Assembly (NCBI GenBank): GCA_020852295.1
Contig: JADZBC010000009.1
Coordinates: forward strand, 350,435-383,787
DNA from: a bacterium
GTDB lineage: Bacteria > Patescibacteriota > Saccharimonadia > CAILAD01 > JADZBC01
Direction: 5' to 3'
Length of the DNA stretch: 33,353 nt
A model generated the notes under the pieces. The model was not told where the DNA came from. It saw only the letters and a program-made list of their open reading frames with translations, and did no database searches. Of this stretch, positions 21,201 through 29,592 are shown in pieces (the first letter of the stretch is position 1; every line of letters begins with the position of its first letter). A program made the position numbers and the translations under genes.

Positions 21201-21746
21201 ATGTACGGACCACGAATCGAAGGGGAAAAGGTCGTTCTGCGGCCGCACTGCGCTGAGGATGCGCAGCCCTTCATCGACATGTTGGCCAACTCGACGGTCA
21301 ACCGTTACCTGGCTCGCCAGGAGCCGATGAGCCTGCAGGCGGAGCTGGAGTGGATCGAGGCACGCGCCACCGACCCCAACAGCTTCGGCTGGACCATCGA
21401 GGTGGAGGGGCAGTGCGTCGGCACGGTCGGCTTCGACCACATCAGTTGGCGTCGGGGCGTGGCAACGGTCGGTATCTTCATCGGCCAGCCCACGCTCTGG
21501 GGTCAGGGCATCACCACCGAGGTGGCGAGCTTGGTGGCACGGTACGCCTTCATGCAGCTGGGTCTGCGCAAGATCCAGTCTGGCTACCTGGCGCCCAACG
21601 TGGCTTCGGGCAAGGCGCAGGCGCGGATCGGCCTCGTGGAGGTCGGTCGGTGGCGCGCCGAGCACTTCCGGGACGGGCAGTGGGTCGACCACATCCTCAC
21701 CGAGTTGCACCGCGACGACTGGCTCGCCAGCCAGTCCGAGTCGTAG
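21201..21746 (+). CDS. GNAT-family N-acetyltransferase (RimJ/RimL-like)
   Basis: MYGPRIEGEKVVLRPHCAEDAQPFIDML, GTVGFDHISWRRGVATVGIFIGQPTLWGQGITTEVASLVARYAFMQLGLRKIQSGYLAPNVASGKAQARIGLVEVG; GC-rich; start chosen over GTG 21183 because GAAAGGA lies upstream of ATG 21201. Confidence 0.88.
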   Translation: MYGPRIEGEKVVLRPHCAEDAQPFIDMLANSTVNRYLARQEPMSLQAELEWIEARATDPNSFGWTIEVEGQCVGTVGFDHISWRRGVATVGIFIGQPTLWGQGITTEVASLVARYAFMQLGLRKIQSGYLAPNVASGKAQARIGLVEVGRWRAEHFRDGQWVDHILTELHRDDWLASQSES

Positions 21747-21753
21747 CGGCTCC

Positions 21754-21783
21754 GCCCCCGGCACAGATCAATGTGCCGGGGGC
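21754..21783 (+). terminator. GC-rich 3' hairpin without a U-tract
   Basis: GCCCCCGGCACA-gatcaa-TGTGCCGGGGGC. Confidence 0.65.
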
Positions 21784-21823
21784 ATCCCTTTGTAAGTAGC
21801 CAAATATCAGATAGAATAGGGCG

Positions 21824-22867
21824 ATGAGTGATATAGAATCTCGCAAACAAGATCATGTTGATCTATCATTAGACCCCAGCTCGCAGTACGATACGCGGCC
21901 CTTTGAGGCGTACCGTCTGCCGTACAAGGCACTACCCGAGATCAATCTTGAGGACGTTTCGACCGAGACAGAGCTTTTTGGCAAAAAGTTATCGCAGCCG
22001 CTGATTATTTCCTCGATGACGGGCGGCACAAAGTATGCCGGGACTATCAATAAAAACTTAGCGATCGCTGCCGAGGCCGCGCATGTGGCGCTTGGGGTCG
22101 GTTCGCAGCGTATTGCCCTTGAGAAACGCGAGGCGATTGAGTCATTTGAACTAGTCCGTAAGCACGCCCCTACGGCGGTGCTGTTTGCCAATATGGGTGC
22201 CATCCAGCTCAATAACGGTCGCGATGTGGCCGACTATGAGGCGGTTGTGCGGATGATCGCGGCTGATGCACTGTATCTGCATATCAACCCATTGCAGGAG
22301 GCGATCCAGCCTGGCGGGGACACCAACTATGCCGGATTACTAAAAAAGATCGAGCAGTTGGTCGCGAAGCTCAGTGTGCCGGTTTTTGTGAAAGAAGTTG
22401 GGCACGGCATCGATGAAGCGACTGCCAAGGCCTTGTTTGATATCGGTGTGGCTGGGGTGGATGTGGCCGGGCTCGGCGGTACCAGCTATGCCTGGATCGA
22501 AGCGCGCCGCGCTGGAGAAGATTATTATGCAGACTGGTTTCGCAATGTTGGTGTGCCGACCGATGAAGCAGTTGTCGGGGCAGCGCGCCACAAAGGTGAA
22601 CGGATTGTAGTGGCGAGCGGCGGTATTCGCAATCCGCTGGCTGCGGTCAAGGCGCGAGCACTGGGCGCGGATTATGTTGCGTCGGCCCGCTCATTTCTCA
22701 AGCGTGCCGTGGTAAGTGCCGATGAGACTATTGCGGCTATCGAGATGGCCCGCCGTGGTATCCAGATCACACTCTTTTCGTGTGGGGTGAGCAATTGGCA
22801 AGAGGCAGCCAATATCCAGCTTATTCATACTGCCGAAACGAACTATTCGGACAACCCGAGAATCTAA
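21824..22867 (+). CDS. fni: Type 2 isopentenyl-diphosphate delta-isomerase (FMN-dependent)
   Basis: RKQDHVDLSL, PLIISSMTGGT, GVGSQRIALE, NMGAIQL, HINPLQEAIQPGGDTNY, VKEVGHGI, ASGGIRNPLAAVKARALGADYV. Confidence 0.93.
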   Translation: MSDIESRKQDHVDLSLDPSSQYDTRPFEAYRLPYKALPEINLEDVSTETELFGKKLSQPLIISSMTGGTKYAGTINKNLAIAAEAAHVALGVGSQRIALEKREAIESFELVRKHAPTAVLFANMGAIQLNNGRDVADYEAVVRMIAADALYLHINPLQEAIQPGGDTNYAGLLKKIEQLVAKLSVPVFVKEVGHGIDEATAKALFDIGVAGVDVAGLGGTSYAWIEARRAGEDYYADWFRNVGVPTDEAVVGAARHKGERIVVASGGIRNPLAAVKARALGADYVASARSFLKRAVVSADETIAAIEMARRGIQITLFSCGVSNWQEAANIQLIHTAETNYSDNPRI

Positions 22868-22903
22868 CAACTACGAAAAACATTACGTATTAATAGCTTT
22901 CGT

Positions 22904-22945
22904 AGGTGTCCCACCCGCGCCACGAAGGGCGCAGGTGGTGGATGA
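22904..22945. terminator. Long GC-rich hairpin at the 3' end of the minus-strand orphan gene, no U-tract
   Basis: GGTGTC...GCGCC-acgaag-GGCGC...GACACC, with additional ACC/GGT pairing. Confidence 0.5.
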
Positions 22946-22961
22946 CACCGAACGGGGGGGT

Positions 22962-23333
22962 TCAGGCCGAGGTTGCGAGGATCTCACCCGCCCGACGGAT
23001 GTCGGGGTCGGTGAAGACCATCGGGTGGCGCGGACGATCCTCCAGCTCACCCACCTCCTCGAACGTGAACGTGAGGTTGCGGTCGTGCAGGGCCGCCTTG
23101 ATGGCGCGCACCAGCGGTGCCAGCTCCTGCTGGTCGGTAATGGGCTGGTAGAACCAGACGTTGAGGGCGCGGCCCTCGTCCAGCTCGATCGCTCGCTCGA
23201 TCAGACCGCGGGTGTCGGGCGAGCTGTTGGTCAGGTAGCTGGCCATCGCTCGTCCGAAGGGCTGGTTGTCCTCGGTCGCGATGGACACCTTGGTGTCGCC
23301 ACGCTCAAGGCTGACGGAGATACGTCGGGGCAT
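22962..23333 (-). CDS. Hypothetical protein, unknown function
   Basis: Supplied ORF to 23360; internal ATG at 23333 has SD GGAGGT and gives MPRRISVSLERGDTKVSIATEDNQPFGRAM...; reverse-strand TTGAAT-17-TATAAT promoter upstream. Confidence 0.7.
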   Translation of the reverse strand: MPRRISVSLERGDTKVSIATEDNQPFGRAMASYLTNSSPDTRGLIERAIELDEGRALNVWFYQPITDQQELAPLVRAIKAALHDRNLTFTFEEVGELEDRPRHPMVFTDPDIRRAGEILATSA

Positions 23334-23441
23334 TTGCAGAACCTCCAGGTTCGGTGTCAAAGGTCGGCCACGGGATGTGGCAGACGAAACGAAATTATAA
23401 CAGAACTTTGTGAAATATTCAAGTCATAAGATATAAAACTA

Positions 23442-23469
23442 TTGACAAATATAGATAAATGTGTAAAAT
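23442..23469 (+). promoter_or_regulatory. Predicted promoter of a structured ncRNA
   Basis: TTGACA (23442-23447)-16 nt-TAAAAT (23464-23469). Confidence 0.65.
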
Positions 23470-23475
23470 AGTCCA

Positions 23476-24007
23476 CGTATTCGTACCTTGTAACTTTTCG
23501 GGAGCCACTGGTTCCCGATACTAGGAGTGATTAAGCTCACGCTTAGTATCGGGAACTCAGTTCTCGGCGCATTGGCTACGTAATCAGCCGGTGTGGACCG
23601 TAGGTCGTCATGCATCCCCACGATGCAACTTTCTACGGCCTGTGGTGGAGACTTCTAGACAAGGTCTGGAGCGTCCCCACCGCTCCGAGACCAACTTCCG
23701 ATCAAAGGAGCCAGCCAGCGCGCCCAGCGCAGCGGCTCCCGCGGGGGAGAGTGGCCGACAGGCCTTGAGCTTCCAACGCTCAACGTGCAGCTTCGGCTCG
23801 CACCTCTCCTCCGCGCTTTCGGGCGAGCACTCCTCGGCTGGACGGCTCCACCGTCCGCCACTCCCTTCCTCCTGTGCTCGCACGACAGGGAGCGCCCCTG
23901 GGCCGCCACCTCGGCAGCCCAGGGGTAACCCTGCTCCACCTCGAAGAAACTCTTCGGGGTGTTTCGCCCCGAAGCTTCTCTAAGAAGCCTCGGGGCTTCT
24001 TCGTTTT
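23476..24007 (+). ncRNA. Candidate large structured noncoding RNA, class not recognised
   Basis: Own promoter and terminator; no protein-like ORF; many perfect or near-perfect stems along its length (listed in findings). Confidence 0.7.
23982..24007 (+). terminator. Intrinsic terminator of the candidate ncRNA
   Basis: AAGAAGCC-tcgg-GGCTTCTT-cg-TTTT. Confidence 0.8.
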
Positions 24008-24035
24008 GGTCATTTTGACTCAGTCCGAAAAGTTA

Positions 24036-24065
24036 TTGACACTCCTGGGGCTTATCTGGTACACT
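24036..24065 (+). promoter_or_regulatory. Predicted promoter of the rplC ribosomal-protein operon
   Basis: TTGACA (24036-24041)-18 nt-TACACT (24060-24065); about 120-nt leader before rplC. Confidence 0.65.
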
Positions 24066-24192
24066 AGCTCTTGGTTTACAACCTATACCTGTACAAATCA
24101 GGTTAGTGTGCTGGGAAGTAGCCAGGTCTGCAGCAGCAGAAACCGGTTCATTTGCCAGGTTTTATTTTTTACGCTTTACGCACAAGGAAGAA

Positions 24193-24813
24193 ATGAAAGC
24201 TATTCTTGCTCGCAAAATCGGAATGACCCATCTTTTCTTAGAAGATGGCACCAAGTCGGCAGTGACTGTACTGCAGGCTGGTCCTTGTGTAGTTACTCAG
24301 GTAAAGACTGTCGAGACGGACGGCTACAATGCTGTTCAGATCGGTTTTGGCGAAGCCAAGAAGCAAGCCAAGCCTCAGGCCGGCCACCTCAAAAAAGCCA
24401 AAGCCAACAGCCGTGATTTGGCAGAATATCGTATTGACCCAATCACTGAAGGTGAAGATAACGCAACTGTATCAGTCGGAGACACTATCTCGGCTGATAT
24501 TTTTGAGCTTGGTGAGAAAGTTCAGGTAACCGCTGTTTCTAAGGGTAAAGGCTTTGCGGGTACTATCAAGCGTCACAATTTCGCCCGCGGACCAAAAACC
24601 CATGGTAGCCACAACTATCGAGCACCTGGGTCGATCGGTGCTGGTTTTCCACAGCATGTCTTCAAGGGAATGCGAATGGCTGGCCACATGGGTCATGAGC
24701 AGGTTACGGTGAAGAACCTCAAGGTTATGGTAGTTGATGCTGAGAATAATATTTTGGCGGTTCGTGGTGCCGTACCAGGGCCACGCAAAAGCTTAGTGAT
24801 GGTGAAGGGCTAG
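24193..24813 (+). CDS. rplC: 50S ribosomal protein L3
   Basis: MKAILARKIGMTHLF, GFAGTIKRHNFARGPKTHGSHNYRAPGSIG; ATG 24193 with GGAAG SD preferred over 24106. Confidence 0.97.
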   Translation: MKAILARKIGMTHLFLEDGTKSAVTVLQAGPCVVTQVKTVETDGYNAVQIGFGEAKKQAKPQAGHLKKAKANSRDLAEYRIDPITEGEDNATVSVGDTISADIFELGEKVQVTAVSKGKGFAGTIKRHNFARGPKTHGSHNYRAPGSIGAGFPQHVFKGMRMAGHMGHEQVTVKNLKVMVVDAENNILAVRGAVPGPRKSLVMVKG

Positions 24814-24816
24814 AGT

Positions 24817-25491
24817 ATGAAGATTACGACTTTTACTAAATCAGGCAACAAAGGCAGCGAGCTTACCCTCGAAAAAGCTGTTTTTGGACTAACGCCAAAC
24901 ACCCAGCTGATCCAGCTGGCTTACAATCGTTTTCTTAATAATGCTCGTACCAACAACGCTAAGGTCCTGACACGTTCTGAAGTAGCCGGTGGTGGCCGTA
25001 AGCCATGGCGTCAAAAGGGTACCGGTCGCGCTCGAACCGGTTCGATTCGCAACCCACTCTGGCGAACTGGTGGTATCATCTTTGGTCCAACTGGTAACGA
25101 AAACTACAGCCAAGATATGCCAAAGAAGATGGCGCGAGCCGCTTTGGCCCAGGCCTTGAGTGCTAAAGTGAAGAACATTGTAGTTATTGAGAAGTTTGAA
25201 GCAAGTGAGTACAAGACTAAAGCGGTTGTTGAACTGCTCAGTAAGCTCAATGTAAGCGGCAACATCGTACTTGTTGCCGACGAATTCAACGAAGCATTTC
25301 GTGCATCATCGGCCAATATCGCCGGTGTAACCAGCCTGAAGACAAAATCACTCAGTGTTTACGCTGTGATGAACGCCGATAGTATTGTGATCGAAAAAGC
25401 AGCGCTTGATACCCTCAAGGACTGGTTGACTTCAGCTCGGGTGGCACCAAAAGTGGCCGAGAAGAAAGAGAAAGAGGAGGCGAGTAAATGA
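24817..25491 (+). CDS. rplD: 50S ribosomal protein L4
   Basis: EVAGGGRKPWRQKGTGRARTGSIRNPLWRTGGIIFGP. Confidence 0.97.
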   Translation: MKITTFTKSGNKGSELTLEKAVFGLTPNTQLIQLAYNRFLNNARTNNAKVLTRSEVAGGGRKPWRQKGTGRARTGSIRNPLWRTGGIIFGPTGNENYSQDMPKKMARAALAQALSAKVKNIVVIEKFEASEYKTKAVVELLSKLNVSGNIVLVADEFNEAFRASSANIAGVTSLKTKSLSVYAVMNADSIVIEKAALDTLKDWLTSARVAPKVAEKKEKEEASK

Positions 25492-25832
25492 ATGTTTTGA
25501 CACTTAAGCCAGTTGTGACTGAGAAAAGCGTGCACGCTGCAAGTGCTCAGGTTTACACTTTTGAGGTGCCAACTGACGCCAATAAGATCGAGATCCGCCG
25601 CGCTCTCAAGGAGCACTTCAAGGTTGACGCTATCGCTATTCGCACTGTTGTGAGCAAAGGTAAAGTTAAGCGCTTTAAGGGCGTGACCGGCCGTCGTACC
25701 GACAGCAAAAAGGCCTTTGTAACCCTCAAGAAGGGCCAGAAGATTGCTATCTTTGAGGCTGAACCAGAAGAAAAAGAAGCCAAGAAGCCAGCTAAAAAAG
25801 CCACGGTTAAAACTGAGAAGGAAACGAAATAA
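25488..25832 (+). CDS. rplW: 50S ribosomal protein L23
   Basis: LKPVVTEKSVHAASAQVYTFEVPTDANKIEIRRALKEHF. Confidence 0.96.
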   Translation: MNVLTLKPVVTEKSVHAASAQVYTFEVPTDANKIEIRRALKEHFKVDAIAIRTVVSKGKVKRFKGVTGRRTDSKKAFVTLKKGQKIAIFEAEPEEKEAKKPAKKATVKTEKETK

Positions 25833-26668
25833 TGGCCGTTAAAGTCCTCAAAAAGAATACTGCAGCACGCCGCCAAATGAGTGTGGCTGACTTTTCAGTT
25901 ATTACCAAGAAAAAGCCACAGAAGTCTCTTACTATCAAGCGCAAGCAAAAGGCCGGACGTAACAATGACGGTAAGATCACGATTCGTCACCGCGGTGGTG
26001 GTGCCAAGCGTGCAATCCGTATTGTTGACTTTAAGCTCATGCAAGTTGAGGGTGCCAAAGTAGTAGCTATCGAGTACGATCCAGGTCGTTCGGCTCGTAT
26101 CGCTCTTATCCAGCTACCCGATGGCACCAAGGCCTACGTACTGGCGGTCGCCGGTATGAAGCCAGGTCTTTCGATTAGCTCAGGTGAAAACGCCGAGATC
26201 AAGGTTGGTAACCGACTCAAGCTCCAGGACATCCCAGTCGGTACTACCATCTGCAACGTCGAGCTCACACCAGGACGTGGTGGGCAGCTAGCCCGCAGCG
26301 CTGGCGCTCGAGCACAGCTGGCAGCTAAGGAAGGCGAGTTTGTGCAAGTGAAGTTACCATCTGGAGAAGTTCGTCTCGTACACAAGACTGCCATGGCTAC
26401 CATTGGTACCATCGGAAACGCTGATCACAGCAACATCAAGATCGGCTCAGCTGGTCGCAAACGCCACATGGGCATTCGTCCAACTGTTCGTGGTAAAGCG
26501 ATGAACCCAGTTGACCACCCACACGGTGGTGGTGAAGGTAACACCAGCATCGGTCTCAAGTCTGGTCCAAAGACTCCATGGGGTAAGATTGCACTTGGTC
26601 TGAAGACTCGCCGACGCAAACGTGGCGCAAATATGATTATCCGAAAACGCGGAAAGGGAAGGAAGTAA
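25832..26668 (+). CDS. rplB: 50S ribosomal protein L2
   Basis: [35 protein letters not shown]. Confidence 0.98.
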   Translation: MAVKVLKKNTAARRQMSVADFSVITKKKPQKSLTIKRKQKAGRNNDGKITIRHRGGGAKRAIRIVDFKLMQVEGAKVVAIEYDPGRSARIALIQLPDGTKAYVLAVAGMKPGLSISSGENAEIKVGNRLKLQDIPVGTTICNVELTPGRGGQLARSAGARAQLAAKEGEFVQVKLPSGEVRLVHKTAMATIGTIGNADHSNIKIGSAGRKRHMGIRPTVRGKAMNPVDHPHGGGEGNTSIGLKSGPKTPWGKIALGLKTRRRKRGANMIIRKRGKGRK

Positions 26669-26669
26669 C

Positions 26670-26939
26670 ATGAGCCGTTCACTCAAAAAAGGTCCATACG
26701 TTGATCCAAAACTCCTCAAGAAGGTAATGGCTCTTGGCCCTAACGACAAGACCATTATTAAGACCTGGGCGCGCGCCAGTAGCATCAGCCCAGAGATGGT
26801 TGGTCGTACGATTGCCGTACACAATGGCAAGACACACCTTCCAGTGTTCGTAACTGAAAACATGGTTGGTCACAAGCTCGGTGAGTTTGCTCCAACCCGT
26901 AAGTTTAAGAGCCACGGTGGCAAATTGGCGAAAGGTTGA
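26670..26939 (+). CDS. rpsS: 30S ribosomal protein S19
   Basis: [41 protein letters not shown]. Confidence 0.97.
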   Translation: MSRSLKKGPYVDPKLLKKVMALGPNDKTIIKTWARASSISPEMVGRTIAVHNGKTHLPVFVTENMVGHKLGEFAPTRKFKSHGGKLAKG

Positions 26940-26950
26940 GAGGTTAGAGA

Positions 26951-27370
26951 ATGAAAGTACAAGCTCAAGCTAAATATCTCAAGATTTCTGCCCGTAAGCT
27001 CCGACTCGGCGCTGATTTAGTGCGCGGTATGAAAGTGGTTGAAGCCACAGATCTGCTGCGCGTTACGAATAAGAAAGCTGCCGTGCTGGTTGGTGACACT
27101 CTCAAAAGCGCTGTAGCTAATGCTGAAAATAACCTCAATCTCGCCAAGCGCAACCTTAGTATTGCCGAGATCAAGGTTGATGAAGGTCCAATGCTCAAGC
27201 GTATGCGACCGCGTGCTCGTGGTGCGGCTGGTGCCATTCTGCATCGTATGGCTCACTTGACGATCGTATTAACTGACGAGCAGCCAAAGCCAACTGAAGA
27301 GAAAGCGGCAGCAAAGAAACCAGCGAGCAAGCAAAAGGCTACTGTAACCACTACAAAGGAGACCAAGTAA
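26951..27370 (+). CDS. rplV: 50S ribosomal protein L22
   Basis: KYLKISARKLRLGADLVRGM, GPMLKRMRPRARGAAGAILHRMAHLTIVL. Confidence 0.96.
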   Translation: MKVQAQAKYLKISARKLRLGADLVRGMKVVEATDLLRVTNKKAAVLVGDTLKSAVANAENNLNLAKRNLSIAEIKVDEGPMLKRMRPRARGAAGAILHRMAHLTIVLTDEQPKPTEEKAAAKKPASKQKATVTTTKETK

Positions 27371-27987
27371 TGGGTCAAAAGACAAATCCAACGAGTTTTC
27401 GACTTCAGACCAACAAGAACTGGCAAAGTAAGTGGTTTGCAGAACGAAGTTTTGCTACTCAGCTCAAAGAAGATCTCGCAATTCGCCGTGTTATTGCCGA
27501 CAAACTTACTTCACGCGCCGGTGTATCATCGGTTGATATTGATCGATCGGCCAATAACCTCACCATCACGATTCACTCAAGCAAGCCAGGTGTTGTGATC
27601 GGTCGGGCTGGTTCTGGTACCGACATGCTCAAAAAAGCACTCAGCAAAGTTACGGGACCAAACCTCAAGCTCAACATTGAGGAAGTGAAGTCGGTTGAAA
27701 CCAACGCACAGTTGGTTGCCAACAACATTGCTTCGCAGCTGGAGCGTCGTATGCCATTCCGTCGTGCTATTAAGATGACGGCTGAAGCCGGCATGAAGGC
27801 TGGCGCTAAGGGCATTAAGATCGCTGTATCAGGCCGATTGAACGGCGCTGAAATGGCACGTCGCGAGGTCGTTGCTCAGGGCAGTATTCCACTGCACACC
27901 CTGCGCGCTAATATTGACTACGCTACGGCTGAAGCCATGACCACCTTTGGTGTGATTGGCGTAAAAGTATGGGTATATAAGGACTAA
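27370..27987 (+). CDS. rpsC: 30S ribosomal protein S3
   Basis: [58 protein letters not shown]. Confidence 0.97.
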   Translation: MGQKTNPTSFRLQTNKNWQSKWFAERSFATQLKEDLAIRRVIADKLTSRAGVSSVDIDRSANNLTITIHSSKPGVVIGRAGSGTDMLKKALSKVTGPNLKLNIEEVKSVETNAQLVANNIASQLERRMPFRRAIKMTAEAGMKAGAKGIKIAVSGRLNGAEMARREVVAQGSIPLHTLRANIDYATAEAMTTFGVIGVKVWVYKD

Positions 27988-27992
27988 TCGCG

Positions 27993-28418
27993 ATGTTACT
28001 TCCACGAAAAACGAAATTCCGCAAAGCCTTTAAGGGCAAAAACGAAGGGAACGCCACTCGGGGTACCGAGCTTAACTTCGGTAAGTTTGGCATGAAGAGT
28101 ATGGGTAACGAGCGTATTACTTCACGACAGATCGAAGCAGCTCGTCGTGCCATGACCCGCTACATCAAGCGTGGTGGTAAGATTTGGATTCGAGTCTTTC
28201 CGCACACCCCGGTTACCCACAAGGCTGCTGAAGTCCCAATGGGTGGTGGTAAGGGTGCTCTTGATCACTACGTAGCCAAGGTGAAAGCTGGCACAATCAT
28301 CTTCGAAATGGACGGCGTGAGTGAAGATGTTGCCAAAGAAGCAATGCGTTTGGCTGCCCACAAGATGCCAGTTCGTACCAAATTTATTACCAAGCACGCC
28401 GCAGGAGAAGAGCAATGA
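27993..28418 (+). CDS. rplP: 50S ribosomal protein L16
   Basis: [55 protein letters not shown]. Confidence 0.97.
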   Translation: MLLPRKTKFRKAFKGKNEGNATRGTELNFGKFGMKSMGNERITSRQIEAARRAMTRYIKRGGKIWIRVFPHTPVTHKAAEVPMGGGKGALDHYVAKVKAGTIIFEMDGVSEDVAKEAMRLAAHKMPVRTKFITKHAAGEEQ

Positions 28419-28633
28419 AAGCTAAAGAATTAGTCGCCAAGTCCGCCAAGGAGCTCAGTGATTACATCGCCGAGCAGCGCAAAGCTTTGGTAGAGGCTCA
28501 TATCGACCTGCGCACCAAAGAAGTAAAAAACGTCAAAGCAATTCACAACATTCGTCGTGACCTTGCACGAGCTCTCACTATTCAGCGACAGAATGAGCTC
28601 AAAGACAGTCAGAAAGAGGCAAGCAATGAGTAG
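28415..28633 (+). CDS. rpmC: 50S ribosomal protein L29
   Basis: [25 protein letters not shown]...; position between rplP and rpsQ. Confidence 0.93.
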   Translation: MKAKELVAKSAKELSDYIAEQRKALVEAHIDLRTKEVKNVKAIHNIRRDLARALTIQRQNELKDSQKEASNE

Positions 28634-28877
28634 AATTCTTACCGGCACAGTCGTGTCAGACAAAATGGAAAAGACTATCGTCGTGGCAGTTAAGCGCCTC
28701 AAGACTCACCCTATCTACAAAAAGCAGTATAAGGTGACGGCGAAGTTTAAAGCTCACGATGAAAAAGGTGAAGCAAAGATCGGTGATCTTGTGCAGATTC
28801 GTGAAACACGACCTGTTTCGAAACATAAAAAATTTGCTCTTGATAAGATCGTTGAGAAAGCGGAGGTGGTCAAATGA
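28626..28877 (+). CDS. rpsQ: 30S ribosomal protein S17
   Basis: [39 protein letters not shown] 28626 preferred over track start 28557. Confidence 0.95.
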   Translation: MSRILTGTVVSDKMEKTIVVAVKRLKTHPIYKKQYKVTAKFKAHDEKGEAKIGDLVQIRETRPVSKHKKFALDKIVEKAEVVK

Positions 28878-29242
28878 TCCAGCCGCAGACAATGCTTCGT
28901 GTTGCTGACAACACGGGGGCCAAGCAGATCATGTGTATCAAGGTGCTTGGTGGCTCAAAGCGACGCTATGCGCGCGTTGGCGACATCATTGTGGCCAGCG
29001 TAAAGGCAGCCACACCAAATGGTACGGTCAAAAAGAAAGAAGTGGTCCGAGCTGTTGTGGTGCGTACTGCCAAAGAAACAATCCGCCCAGATGGCTCAAC
29101 CGTCCGTTTTGACGACAACGCCGCGGTGATTATCGACAAGGCCGGTGTGCCACGCGGTACCCGTATTTTCGGGCCAGTTACCCGTGAGCTTCGCGAACTT
29201 GGCTACATGAAGATTATCTCACTTGCTCCGGAGGTGCTCTAA
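28874..29242 (+). CDS. rplN: 50S ribosomal protein L14
   Basis: [27 protein letters not shown]. Confidence 0.98.
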   Translation: MIQPQTMLRVADNTGAKQIMCIKVLGGSKRRYARVGDIIVASVKAATPNGTVKKKEVVRAVVVRTAKETIRPDGSTVRFDDNAAVIIDKAGVPRGTRIFGPVTRELRELGYMKIISLAPEVL

Positions 29243-29592
29243 TGAAATTGCAACTCAAAGATAAAGTGATCGTCATCTCAGGGCGCGATCGAGGCAAGAC
29301 AGGTCAGATTGTGGCGGTACTGCCAAAGCACAATCAGGTTGTGGTTGAAGGTGTCAATGTGGCAAAGCGTCACACCAAACCAAACGCCAAGCAGCCTAAG
29401 GGTGGCATCATCGAGACGGTTAAACCAATCGATGTGAGTAAAGTTATGGTTGTCGATCCAGCCACTGGTCGTCCAGCCCGAGTTGGATACAAAGTAGGTA
29501 AAAACGGCAGTAAAGAACGAGTCTTCAAGGTGAGTAAGTTTGTCAACAAGAAGACAAAACCAGCCAAGAAAGATGAAGGGTCAAGCAAATGA
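29242..29592 (+). CDS. rplX: 50S ribosomal protein L24
   Basis: KLQLKDKVIVISGRDRGKTGQIVAVLPKHNQVVVEGVNVAKRHTKPN. Confidence 0.96.
   Translation: MKLQLKDKVIVISGRDRGKTGQIVAVLPKHNQVVVEGVNVAKRHTKPNAKQPKGGIIETVKPIDVSKVMVVDPATGRPARVGYKVGKNGSKERVFKVSKFVNKKTKPAKKDEGSSK

Noticed and set aside
21045-21764. 239-aa minus-strand ORF opposite the GNAT gene
   Set aside because: Shadow of a GC-rich gene; the plus strand encodes a clear GNAT and the ORF spans a terminator and promoter region.
22906-23429. Plus-strand ORFs opposite the orphan gene
   Set aside because: No SD; the minus ORF has SD, promoter and protein-like composition.
23591-23983. 130-aa + ORF and overlapping antisense ORFs (23608-23883, 23655-23939, 23780-24013) as proteins
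   Set aside because: Composition is Ser/Pro/Arg-rich and unlike a folded protein, no SD, and multiple frames are open only because the DNA is GC-rich; stem-loop structure explains the region better.
23476-24007. RNase P RNA, tmRNA, SRP RNA, 6S RNA or group I/II intron identity for the structured RNA
   Set aside because: No recognisable signature motif by eye; not excluded formally, needs cmscan.
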